Made by a program: the position numbers and the translations under genes
Shown: piece by piece, positions 1-7,264 of the stretch
Layout: each line of letters starts with the position of its first letter
Numbering within the stretch: the first letter of the stretch is position 1
The notes under the pieces: generated by a model
Told to the model about the DNA's origin: nothing
Databases searched by the model: none
The model's input: only the letters and a program-made list of their open reading frames with translations
From: Dehalococcoidales bacterium
GTDB lineage: Bacteria > Chloroflexota > Dehalococcoidia > Dehalococcoidales > Fen-1064
DNA length: 35,694 nucleotides
Assembly: GCA_016783135.1 (NCBI GenBank)
Contig: JADHXC010000019.1
Location: 1 to 35,694 of the forward strand
Reading direction: 5' to 3'

Positions 1-2
1 AC

Positions 3-956
3 TTCGATATCGAAATCGGTTATGGCTACCTGCTCAAGAACGCCGGTACTACCACCTGGACCTACTGGGGCGCACCGCCAACAATGGACTACCACGCCAC
101 GGTGGAACCCAGAATTACCAATGTCGCCGATAAGTCCTTCTCGGTGTCCTGGATCAGCCAGAGCGCTGAGCAGGGACAGGTCAACTACGGTATCAGCCCG
201 GACACGCTGACCCATACTGCCTACGATGACCGCGGCATGACGACACAGGGTAATACTCACCACATCACTATCGCCGCTCTGAACGCAAATACGGCCTACT
301 ACTTCGAGGTCGTCTCCGGTGGCGTTACCTATAACGACGGTGGTGCGCTGTTTGAGGTCACCACCGGTCCCAGCCTGGCATTCACCATGCCGGAGATGGT
401 CAACGGACAGGTCCTCAAGTCAAACGGGACCACTCCGGCAGAGGGCACCATCATCTATGCCCGGATTGGCACCTCCAGTTCGCAGATGCTGTCCAGTCTG
501 GCGGATGCCACCGGTACCTGGGGTCTGAATATCGCCCCGGTGAGGACGGCTGACTTCCAGGAGTACTACACCCATGCCGACACCGACGACCTCGGTATAC
601 AATTCCAGGGTGCCTCTGATGGCACCGGTTCTCAGATAGTGACCATTGAGACTGCCAAGGCAGGAGCACCTGCGGTTACGGTATCATTGAGCGCCGAGGC
701 AACTCTTGTTGATGGCTGGAACCTGATAGGCTTGCCCGTCGAGCCGGCCACCAGCTTAACGGCCAGCACCATGGCTGCGGATATCAATAGCCAGGGCGGC
801 GGTGTATCCCAGGTCTTCTGGTGGAATGCCGCTGGCGGTAGCTGGGACTTCTACCTGGTCGACGCCCAGTATGGCACGGACTTCACCATTGAGATGGGCG
901 AGGGCTACCTGTTGAACAATTCCATCCCGGTCAGTTGGGCAGTAGCCGGTAACTAG
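3..956 (+). CDS. Secreted FN3-type repeat protein, C-terminal part (5' end outside window)
   Basis: The reading frame is open from the first bases of the window, so this is the C-terminal part of a longer protein; an internal ATG at 84 is not the start. It opens with a copy of a module end (FDIEIGYGYLLKN), then a fibronectin-III/phosphoesterase-N-like beta domain (SFSVSWISQS, QVNYGISPDTL, NTAYYFEVVSGG), a second beta domain (TPAEGTIIYARIG), and a C-terminal module containing LVDGWNLIGLPVEP and ending FTIEMGEGYLLNN, which repeats the opening motif. It therefore belongs to a modular, probably extracellular protein. The FN3 and second beta domains are clearly paralogous to those of the next gene (1158-2285), but this copy ends without a dockerin. 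Ligand or enzymatic role is not visible. Confidence is high for a real gene, low for function. Confidence 0.85.
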   Translation, partial: FDIEIGYGYLLKNAGTTTWTYWGAPPTMDYHATVEPRITNVADKSFSVSWISQSAEQGQVNYGISPDTLTHTAYDDRGMTTQGNTHHITIAALNANTAYYFEVVSGGVTYNDGGALFEVTTGPSLAFTMPEMVNGQVLKSNGTTPAEGTIIYARIGTSSSQMLSSLADATGTWGLNIAPVRTADFQEYYTHADTDDLGIQFQGASDGTGSQIVTIETAKAGAPAVTVSLSAEATLVDGWNLIGLPVEPATSLTASTMAADINSQGGGVSQVFWWNAAGGSWDFYLVDAQYGTDFTIEMGEGYLLNNSIPVSWAVAGN

Positions 957-1002
957 AAAGTGGCACAATAAATGAGCAAGAAGTAAACCAAAGTAAGATT
1001 CC

Positions 1003-1058
1003 TGGTTGCGGCCATTGGGGGCTAAAGATAAGAATGTCCTCTGTAATGGCCGCAACCA
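1003..1058. repeat. Perfect 14-bp inverted repeat between the two FN3 genes
   Basis: The arms TGGTTGCGGCCATT (1003-1016) and AATGGCCGCAACCA (1045-1058) are exact reverse complements separated by 28 nt. The element lies 47 nt after the stop of the first FN3 gene. There is no T-run on either strand, so it is not a standard intrinsic terminator; it could be an mRNA 3'-end stabilising hairpin or a small repeat element. Confidence 0.7.
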
Positions 1059-1157
1059 AACTAGATTTACTCTACGGATGGAGGTAATACCACGATAATA
1101 CCACCTGGCACAAAGAGACAGCACCTCACCGTCATTATCGGTCTGGCACTGTCCTTC

Positions 1158-2285
1158 GTGTTTCTACTCCCGGCCAGCCCCGGTCTGGCCGCTGGACTGG
1201 ACCACGAGGTAAGCAACCTGCGAGACAAGGGCTTCACCGTATCCTGGCTCAGCCAGGATATCGAGCCGGGCCAGGTCAACTACGGTACCAGTCCCGACGC
1301 CCTGACTGATACCGCCTACGATGACCGGGGGCAGGCTATCCAGGACTATACCCATCACGTGACGATAATTAATCTCACCGCTGATGCGACATATTATTAC
1401 CGAGTCGTGTCCGGCGGGGTAATCTACGATAACAACGGGTCTCCCTACCAGGTCACCACTGGTCCTGCCCTGGATTTTCTCCTCCCGAATGCGATTACGG
1501 GCAAGCTATATCAGGCAGACGGCTTCACCGCCGCCGAGGGTGCTATCATCCACGCCAGAATCGGCAGTTCACAAGTGTTGTCAGCCTGGATAAATAATCT
1601 CGGTGCCTGGGCCATCAATATTGCCCCACTAAGGTCAGCGGATGGCCAGAGCTACTACGAGCACTCCGATAGTAACGATGTTGTCCTGGAAGCCTGGGAC
1701 GGTACCGGTGCCACGACCACCCGGACAGTGACCGTTGACTCAGCAATAGCTGGTGCCCCGGATATGATTCTGACAACAGGTACTGATAGGGTACGTGTCA
1801 CCCTTCAGGTCACCCTCAAGGGCAGGCCGACACCACCGCATGACAGGTGGGCCGTCCCGGTAACCGTCTGGGTACACGATACCGGCACTCCCTGGACCGT
1901 GGAGGTATCAGATAATCACGGTGCTATAGCCTGCCACCAGACCTCTACAAATGCTGAGGGCAATGTCGGTATCGGCCTGGAACCGGGGACCTATGACATC
2001 CGCATCAAAGGGGCTGCAACCCTTATGAACCTGGTAGAGAACATCACCGTAAGGGAAGGAATGGCACTGGTCGACTTCGGCACCCTCATCGAGGGCGATA
2101 TCAACGGTGATAACAGCGTGAGCACCCTCGACTACTCGGCCATGGTCATGTGCTTCGGTTATGCTACTAATGACCCCCAGGCCCCGGCACCCACCGCACA
2201 ATGCGACCTCAACGGCGACGGCTACATCACCGCCCTCGATTACTCTATCATTCTTATGAACTTCGGCCAGACCACCACACAATAG
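1158..2285 (+). CDS. Secreted FN3 / type I dockerin protein
   Basis: After an N-terminal secretion signal come an FN3-like domain (GFTVSWLSQD, QVNYGTSPDAL, ATYYYRVVSGG), a second beta domain (TAAEGAIIHARIG), an Ig/CNA-like region, and a C-terminal dockerin with two calcium-loop repeats (DINGDNSVSTLDYS and DLNGDGYITALDYS), the hallmark of type I dockerins that bind cohesins. The given start is a GTG at 1158, but the frame is open back to 1065 and codes there for a good signal peptide (TKRQ followed by VIIGLALSFVFLLPASPGLA), so translation probably begins upstream. No ATG, GTG or TTG is in frame there; GGAGGT at 1080-1085 stands 9 nt before an ATA at 1095. The protein is likely surface-attached through a cohesin partner not present here. 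Confidence 0.85.
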   Translation: MFLLPASPGLAAGLDHEVSNLRDKGFTVSWLSQDIEPGQVNYGTSPDALTDTAYDDRGQAIQDYTHHVTIINLTADATYYYRVVSGGVIYDNNGSPYQVTTGPALDFLLPNAITGKLYQADGFTAAEGAIIHARIGSSQVLSAWINNLGAWAINIAPLRSADGQSYYEHSDSNDVVLEAWDGTGATTTRTVTVDSAIAGAPDMILTTGTDRVRVTLQVTLKGRPTPPHDRWAVPVTVWVHDTGTPWTVEVSDNHGAIACHQTSTNAEGNVGIGLEPGTYDIRIKGAATLMNLVENITVREGMALVDFGTLIEGDINGDNSVSTLDYSAMVMCFGYATNDPQAPAPTAQCDLNGDGYITALDYSIILMNFGQTTTQ

Positions 2286-2375
2286 CACCACGAATATCGC
2301 ACCAGCGCTAGCATAGTCTCCGGGGACAACCTCTTTACTATCGCCCGAACCATACCTCGATACATTCCCTCGTGA

Positions 2376-2477
2376 GTGGAAGACGGTGTTAACAATATGT
2401 CCGTTCAGCCGGTCGCCCTTCTTCGATGTCACCATATAAAGGCCGTAGCCGACCTTGTGTAAAGCACTTAGATTCAT
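2376..2477 (-). pseudogene. Truncated N-terminus of a flavin reductase-like gene
   Basis: The minus-strand reading from ATG 2477 begins MNLSALHKVGYGLYMVTS followed by KKGDRLNGHIVNTVF. This is the characteristic N-terminus of the FMN-binding flavin reductase-like domain found in high-molecular-weight rubredoxins and flavin reductases (family pattern MxLKALxKISYGLYxVTSKKGDKxNGQIxNTVFQ). A ribosome site (GGGGGTGGAG) precedes it. After about 34 residues the similarity stops and the frame runs on antisense through the dockerin gene. I read it as a gene cut off by a rearrangement at about 2370. It follows the flavodoxin gene 29 nt downstream on the same strand, so the pair was probably a flavodoxin-flavin reductase operon. 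Confidence 0.6.
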
Positions 2478-2506
2478 CTCCACCCCCATCATTCAGCCGA
2501 AGCTCA

Positions 2507-2953
2507 TCAGGCGCTGGTCTTCTCGCCGAAGACCCTTCCGTAGTCCTGACAGGCCCGCATACCTTCGGAGCTGCCCAGCACATCGTCTTTGAGATTGAAG
2601 GACCCCAGCTCAAACGGCTCCATCTTGAATACGTATTCCATGGTCTCGAGGATTATCCCCGGGGCATCACCGCTGTGGGTGTAGGAACCGAACGAGCCGG
2701 CGAGCTTTCCTTCCAGGTTGGCCCTTCTTGCCAGGAACAGGAACGTCTTCATCGGCTCAGCCATGTCTCTGTGGTATGTGGGAGAGCCGAAGATGTAGCC
2801 GTCGTACCCCTCGAAGGCCTTCGTGTTCTTGACTTCGGAGACTTTCTTGACCATCACCTCCCTCCCGGCCATGCGCACGCCTTCAGCGATGTACTGCGCC
2901 ATCTTCTCCGTGTTCCCCGACAGGCTGAAGTACACAATCAATGCCTTGCTCAT
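2507..2953 (-). CDS. Flavodoxin family protein
   Basis: The 148-residue protein starts MSKALIVYFSLSGNTEKMA, the first beta strand and FMN-phosphate loop (S-x-S-G-N-T-E) of a short-chain flavodoxin. It continues with GYIFGSPTYHRDMAEPMKTF (the second FMN-contact loop, GSPTY) and a third flavin loop at GSFGSYTHSGDAPG. It is likely a cytosolic FMN electron carrier or a flavodoxin-like NAD(P)H reductase. Length is normal for the family. The start is supported by a GGAGGG ribosome site about 6 nt upstream. A flavin-reductase fragment follows on the same strand, fitting a redox pair that has lost its second member. Confidence 0.9.
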   Translation of the reverse strand: MSKALIVYFSLSGNTEKMAQYIAEGVRMAGREVMVKKVSEVKNTKAFEGYDGYIFGSPTYHRDMAEPMKTFLFLARRANLEGKLAGSFGSYTHSGDAPGIILETMEYVFKMEPFELGSFNLKDDVLGSSEGMRACQDYGRVFGEKTSA

Positions 2954-3009
2954 GTTCTACCCTCCTTGACTCTGCCTCACTCTGGTGTGCCACAAGTGTG
3001 AACACTCCC

Positions 3010-3038
3010 ATTATATAACATGAACCGTTCACGGCACA
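3010..3038 (-). promoter_or_regulatory. Possible flavodoxin promoter with overlapping palindrome
   Basis: On the minus strand an exact TATAAT (plus 3010-3015) lies 56 nt upstream of the flavodoxin start. A perfect palindrome TGAACCGTTCA (3021-3031) sits in the spacer, where a repressor could bind. The -35 position (TGTGCC on the minus strand) is a poor match, so the promoter call rests mainly on the -10. Confidence 0.35.
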
Positions 3039-3186
3039 CGAAGCACGCCACGGAATGGTTGTTTCTGTAAAGAGCGATGGCACTGCTCCCTCAACGCACA
3101 GATGGGGGTACCGTACGCAGGCATTCCCATCTCTTTGCCGTCAACCGGTTTCCCCAGGGCAGACTGCCCTAGCGGGTGCTCGTGCC

Positions 3187-3369
3187 TCAGGTGGGTCCCC
3201 ATGAGGTCGGCGTGTACACCGAAGACCTCGGGGCGAACACGGAGACGACCCTCTGTGGGCACCCGTCCCCGCACTCGGGACACCTCACTTCAGCGTCTAT
3301 CTCGGAGATGCTCCACAGCGCCTCAAACCTGGTGCCGCAGTTGCGGCACTCGAACTCGTAGATTGGCAT
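3187..3369 (-). CDS. FmdB-family zinc ribbon protein
   Basis: A 60-residue protein starts MPIYEFECRNCGTRFEALWS and continues to CPECGDG. The two CxxC pairs and the MPxYEFxCxxCG start are diagnostic of the FmdB/zinc-ribbon regulatory family. The frame is open further upstream (to 3441), but the conserved MPIYEF start together with GAGGGAAGGTGG just before it fixes the start at 3369. The family's molecular role is poorly defined; members are often called putative regulatory proteins. It is transcribed in the same direction as the flavodoxin but is separated from it by 233 nt. Confidence 0.85.
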   Translation of the reverse strand: MPIYEFECRNCGTRFEALWSISEIDAEVRCPECGDGCPQRVVSVFAPRSSVYTPTSWGPT

Positions 3370-3457
3370 CCACCTTCCCTCTACCGCGAGTCCGCCTACC
3401 GGTATTCTGCCATAACCGGCGGAAGGGGTCATTGACTCCACCCTTCCGGTGGCGTGG

Positions 3458-3486
3458 TTGCCGTACCGACCGGAGAGTGCTAGAAT
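3458..3486 (+). promoter_or_regulatory. Promoter of the UGA-containing amidotransferase-like gene
   Basis: TTGCCG (3458-3463), a 17-nt spacer and TAGAAT (3481-3486) give a good housekeeping promoter. Transcription would begin near 3493, ahead of the ribosome site GGAGGA (3522-3527) and the GTG start at 3532. This argues against the earlier GTG at 3493 as the start. Confidence 0.55.
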
Positions 3487-3531
3487 GTCGCGGTGGCGCT
3501 TGCCGGGACGAAGCGAACTCTGGAGGATACG

Positions 3532-4257
3532 GTGAAAATCGGCATCATCGGGGACTACAACCCCACCAAACGCTCACACGCGGCCACCATGGCCGCCCTG
3601 CAGCACGCGGCACGCGGTCTGGGGATCGAGCTGGAAGTCCACTGGCTACCCACAGAATCGCTTCTCGCCCCCGACACCGGAGACAGGCTCCGAATGTTTG
3701 CCGGTCTCTGGGCTGCTCCGGGCAGTCCCTATCGGAGCGAAGAGGGCGCTCACGAAGGCATACGGTTTGCCCGCGAGCAGGACTGGCCCTTCATCGGAAC
3801 CTGAGGGGGCTTTCAGAATACTCTGTTAGAGTATGCGCGCGACGTGGCCGGTATCAGGGATGCCGGAAATACGGAGTACGACGAAGATACTCCGACACCA
3901 TTGATCGTGCTCGCCTCATGTCCCGTGCCTGACCGTCCTGACGATGCCCCCCTCCTTTCAGGCAAGCTGAGGATCAGGCTGAGTCCCGACTCACTGGCGT
4001 TCCGCATCTACCGCCTGCCTGAGATTACAGAGGAGTTCAACTGCAACTACGAACTGAATCCCGCATATCGAGACGTGATTGAGGCCGAAGGTCTGAGGGT
4101 TAGTGGTACCGGTGAGGATGGGGGGGCTAGAATCGTCGAACTCCCCGGCCACCTTTTCTTCCTGGCAACGGCCTTCCAGCCGCAACTCACCTCGGAAGAG
4201 GGACGACCGCACCCGCTGATCACGTCCTACCTGCAAGCAGCATCCGGCAGAACCTAG
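3532..4257 (+). CDS. CTP synthase C-terminal-like amidotransferase-fold protein, probable selenoprotein (Sec at UGA 3802-3804)
   Basis: The frame begins with GTG (VKIGIIGDYNPTKRSHAAT) after GGAGGA and runs to the TAG at 4255-4257, interrupted only by one TGA at 3802-3804. Both sides match one family, class I glutamine-amidotransferase-fold proteins related to the CTP synthase C-terminus: before the TGA, LWAAPGSPYRSEEGAHEGI and DWPFIGT; after it, GGFQNTLLEYARDVAGI, later CNYELNPAYRD, FFLATAFQPQL and HPLITSYL. Family members read GTCGGFQH, so the TGA replaces the nucleophile-elbow cysteine (residue 91 of 241). A hairpin fitting the bacterial SECIS model follows. I recall that public annotation has a family named 'CTP synthase C-terminal region-related (seleno)protein', which supports UGA decoding as selenocysteine. 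The usual catalytic His-Glu of class I amidotransferases reads FQPQ here, so glutaminase activity is doubtful. The alternative is a single nonsense mutation. Confidence 0.8.
3802..3834 (+). promoter_or_regulatory. In-frame UGA with candidate bacterial SECIS hairpin
   Basis: The TGA (3802-3804) is followed by 20 nt and then a three-base loop GTT (3825-3827), closed by the perfect 7-bp stem ATACTCT (3818-3824) / AGAGTAT (3828-3834). The published bacterial SECIS model wants an apical loop 16-37 nt after the UGA, with a G among its first two loop bases and a short stem. All of these conditions are met. Confidence 0.7.
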
Positions 4258-5447
4258 ATGATGCCTTCGCTCTCCAGCTCACCGAGCTCCGCTTCGGTCA
4301 TTCCCAGCACATTGCTCAGTACATCCCGCGTGTGCTCGCCGAGGTCCGGCGAAGCCCGCTCCACGCCTGAGGGTGTCCGACTGAACCTGAAAGGCGTATT
4401 CACCACCTTGAAGGCGCCTGCCTCGTGGTGCCGCACTTCAGCAATCATGTTTCTGGACTGTATCTGCGGGTCTTCCGCGACCTGGGCGATGTTATTGACC
4501 GGTCCACACGGTATGCCCATCTTCTCCAGTTCCTCCACCCACTCCCGGGTGGTCCTGGCCTTCATCGCCTCGTTCAGCACAGGTTCAAGTGCCTCGTAGT
4601 TCTGAGTGCGCAGCCAGCCGTTCCGGAAGCGCTCGTCATCCATGATGTCGAGTCGCTCAATAGCGGCACAGAACAGTGGCCACTGGTCCTTGATACCGCC
4701 CCTGAGAGCCACGGCGACATGGCCATCCTTGGTCGGAAAAGTCTGAAACGGCGTGATAACCGGGTGCCTTGTGCCCAGGGCATGCGGTATTTCGCCGGTA
4801 TTGAGATAGCGGACGAAGGCGTTTTCCTGGACCGTCACCTGGCAGTCCAGCATGCTTACATCCACAAGCTGACCTTTACCACTGACATTGCGCTCCTGCA
4901 AAGCCGCCAGAGTGGCGACACACAGGAAAAGCCCGGCAGCAATGTCGCCGTAAGACGCGCCCGGGCGTACCGGTGGTCCACCTTCCTCGCCGGTGATGCT
5001 CATAATTCCGCCCATAGCCTGGATAACAACATCGAAAGCCGGTTTATGAGCGTAAGGGCCGTACTGGCCAAAACCGGAACCGGCAACGTAGATAATGCCG
5101 GGATTGCACGCCTTTACCTCATCGTAGCTCAGACCCAGCTTCTCCATCGTTCCCGGCGTGTAGTTTTCGACAAGGACATCGGCATTCTTGACCAGTTCAA
5201 GAAACAGTGCCCTCCCCTTGTCAGTAGCCAGGTTGAGGGTGACGCTCTTCTTGCCGCGATTGAGACTGAGGAAATAGGTGCTCAGTCCACGGACAACAGG
5301 ACCGTTCCCCCGCGCAATGTCACCCACCTCGGGTTGCTCAATCTTGATAACATCGGCACCCATGTCGCTCAACAGCATCGTCGCGAAAGGTCCGAACAGT
5401 ACCTGCGTCATATCGAGGACCCTGATTCCCGCCAGTGGACCAGCCAT
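4254..5447 (-). CDS. Family III CoA-transferase (CaiB/BaiF/Frc)
   Basis: The 397-residue protein has the normal single-domain length and starts MAGPLAGIRVLDMTQVLFGP, continuing ADVIKIEQPEVGD, NRGKKSVTLNL and ADVLVENYTPG, all classic for CaiB/BaiF/formyl-CoA transferases. The catalytic aspartate is present at D168 (GASYGDIAAG). It should move CoA between acyl carboxylates through an aspartyl-CoA anhydride; the substrate cannot be read from the sequence. GAGGTGA stands 4 nt before the ATG. Its stop codon overlaps the stop of the convergent UGA-containing gene in a shared CTAG (4254-4257). Confidence 0.93.
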   Translation of the reverse strand: MAGPLAGIRVLDMTQVLFGPFATMLLSDMGADVIKIEQPEVGDIARGNGPVVRGLSTYFLSLNRGKKSVTLNLATDKGRALFLELVKNADVLVENYTPGTMEKLGLSYDEVKACNPGIIYVAGSGFGQYGPYAHKPAFDVVIQAMGGIMSITGEEGGPPVRPGASYGDIAAGLFLCVATLAALQERNVSGKGQLVDVSMLDCQVTVQENAFVRYLNTGEIPHALGTRHPVITPFQTFPTKDGHVAVALRGGIKDQWPLFCAAIERLDIMDDERFRNGWLRTQNYEALEPVLNEAMKARTTREWVEELEKMGIPCGPVNNIAQVAEDPQIQSRNMIAEVRHHEAGAFKVVNTPFRFSRTPSGVERASPDLGEHTRDVLSNVLGMTEAELGELESEGII

Positions 5448-5523
5448 GCTTCACCTCGCCTGTATTAGTACTGCTCACTTTAGGTCACTGGCCTACCAGT
5501 GTCAAGATACCCCCAGCCAGTAC

Positions 5524-5597
5524 TATAGCTAACCGCACAGGCTCTCTCCGGTGGTAACCGGCAGCGGTTGTACTGGAGTGTTGCTAATGTACCGGAC
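5524..5597 (+). repeat. 63-74-nt intergenic element, copy 1
   Basis: Positions 5535-5597 match 14231-14293 at about 51 of 63 bases without gaps. Weaker similarity extends 11 bases further upstream (TATAG.TA..C). Shared blocks include GCACAGG, CTCTCCG, AACCGGCA and CTAATGTACCGGAC. The copy ends 16 nt before a -35 box. Its function is unknown. Confidence 0.65.
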
Positions 5598-5613
5598 ACC
5601 GCACAACACCTCG

Positions 5614-5643
5614 TTGACAACCGGTAGGCACCACCTGTAAACT
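5614..5643 (+). promoter_or_regulatory. Promoter of the LRR lipoprotein gene
   Basis: TTGACA (5614-5619), 18 nt and TAAACT (5638-5643). The ATG at 5653 is only 9 nt beyond the -10 box, so the transcript would be leaderless, or start just ahead of the second ATG at 5674. Confidence 0.55.
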
Positions 5644-5652
5644 AGGGCGGTA

Positions 5653-7083
5653 ATGTCAGTGAACTCCGTGACCATGAAATGCCTGCTAGCCATGCTTACC
5701 ATGGCGGTGACAGTCAGCCTCGTTGCCTGCGGCTCCAGCCAGAAGCCACCCACAACTACTGAGGAAGAAAGCGCCTTCCCCGATGTGAATCTTGAAGCCG
5801 CGGTCAGGCAGGCTATCGGTAAGCCGACCGGTCAGATTCTGCCTTCGGACCTGGAAGCACTCGACATACTCCCTGCGGCTAACGGCGCTATTTCCGACCT
5901 CTCCGGCCTGGAGCAGTGCCGGAACCTGAACCGCCTGATTCTCAGCGACAACATTATTGACAATATCTCTCCCCTGGCTTCGCTAGCGAGCCTCACTGAA
6001 CTCCGGCTGGACGGTAACGTACTACTGGCTGATATCTCACCACTGGCTGGCCTGAGCAATCTGACCATCCTGTTTATCAGTAATAATATGATAACCGATA
6101 TCTCCCCCCTGTCCTCGCTGACCAGCCTTACCGAACTCTGGCTGGGAGGCAACCCGGTGGTAGACCTCTCCCCCCTGTCCTCCCTGACCGGCCTCAAGGT
6201 GCTCAGGTTGAATGATGCTCAGAGCGCCGACCTCTCAGGCCTGGCCTCACTCAGTAACCTCACCGACCTCAGGCTGGACGGCAGCGGCATCAGTGACCTC
6301 TCCCCGCTGGCTTCACTGGATAACCTCAGGTGGCTATTTCTCAACCGGAACCGGATAAGCGACATATCGCCGCTGGCTTCGCTCGGCAACCTCACCTGGC
6401 TGTACCTCAGCAACAACCAGGTAAGTGATATCTCACCCCTGGATTCGCTTGCTAACCTCATCTGGCTTCACCTGGACGGCAACCAGGTGGAGGATGTATC
6501 GCCGCTTTCCTCCCTCACCGGTCTGACCGAGCTTGTCATTGAGCGCAACCCGATAAAGGACGTCTCGCTACTGACATCCCTGACCAACGCGGACATACGC
6601 TGGGTAATCTCGCTTCCTGACGCCAACCTTGAGAAGGCAATCAGGGAGCTTGTCTACAAGCCTGCAGGCCCTCTCTATATCCGGGACCTGGCTACGCTTT
6701 CTTCAATAACACTGTCCGGAAGAGGTATATCCGACCTCACCGGCCTCGAATACTGCGTCGGGCTGAAAAGCCTTGAAATGAATTATAACGATATCACCGA
6801 TATCTCTCTGCTGGCTTCTCTCACCGACCTCACAGGGCTGTTCCTTGACCAGAACCAGATAAGCGATATCTCGGCGCTGGCCAACCTTATCAAACTCAGG
6901 CGCCTCTCCCTCATGGACAACCAGATTACCGACATCAAACCGCTGGTCGATAACACCGGCCTCGACTCATGGGACACCATAGACCTTACCGGCAACCCGC
7001 TGGACAAAACATCACAGGATACCCACCTGGTAACGCTACGCGAAAGAGGAATGACGCTCTCCTGGGATGCCCCGGTCCCGTAG
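5653..7083 (+). CDS. Internalin-like leucine-rich repeat lipoprotein
   Basis: The 476-residue protein has a lipoprotein signal (LLAMLTMAVTVSLVACGSS, lipobox LVAC) and should be anchored to the outer face of the membrane. The rest is mainly 22-residue leucine-rich repeats of the internalin type (pattern NLTxLxLxxNxISDISPLASL): about ten in a first block and three or more in a second. Each block is introduced by a similar capping segment (FPDVNLEAAVRQAIGKPTG and LPDANLEKAIRELVYKPAG), showing an internal duplication. Such proteins bind other proteins or glycans; no partner is evident. ATG 5674 (MKCLLAML) is an equally possible start; neither has a clear ribosome site, and the -10 box lies just 9 nt before ATG 5653. 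Confidence 0.88.
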   Translation: MSVNSVTMKCLLAMLTMAVTVSLVACGSSQKPPTTTEEESAFPDVNLEAAVRQAIGKPTGQILPSDLEALDILPAANGAISDLSGLEQCRNLNRLILSDNIIDNISPLASLASLTELRLDGNVLLADISPLAGLSNLTILFISNNMITDISPLSSLTSLTELWLGGNPVVDLSPLSSLTGLKVLRLNDAQSADLSGLASLSNLTDLRLDGSGISDLSPLASLDNLRWLFLNRNRISDISPLASLGNLTWLYLSNNQVSDISPLDSLANLIWLHLDGNQVEDVSPLSSLTGLTELVIERNPIKDVSLLTSLTNADIRWVISLPDANLEKAIRELVYKPAGPLYIRDLATLSSITLSGRGISDLTGLEYCVGLKSLEMNYNDITDISLLASLTDLTGLFLDQNQISDISALANLIKLRRLSLMDNQITDIKPLVDNTGLDSWDTIDLTGNPLDKTSQDTHLVTLRERGMTLSWDAPVP

Positions 7084-7264
7084 GGTATTGACACGGGAGA
7101 GTACCCCCGCATCCTGTGCCGGAATTCAAGACAGCTCGCGCCCACGGACAGGCGGTTTCACGACGGCACTTGAGCCACTTCATCGGCGTACATCGACAAT
7201 TCCCCTCACGATGTCTTAACATACCAGTAAGAGGAATTATTTCCGTACCCGGAGCGGTCATAAA

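Noticed and set aside
1908-2492. 194-codon minus-strand ORF under the dockerin gene
   Set aside because: Only its first roughly 34 codons after 2477 look like a protein (flavin reductase); the remainder is antisense of the dockerin gene.
3493-3804. Separate short genes on either side of the TGA (3493-3804 and 3844-4257)
   Set aside because: Both parts are in one frame and match consecutive parts of one protein family; the internal ATG/GTG starts lack ribosome sites.
4425-5468. 347-codon plus-strand ORF
   Set aside because: Antisense shadow of the CoA-transferase at 4254-5447, with no family features.
6000-6600. Tandem DNA repeats in the LRR gene as a CRISPR or satellite
   Set aside because: The periodicity (about 66 bases) is the 22-residue leucine-rich repeat; the DNA is diverged and coding.
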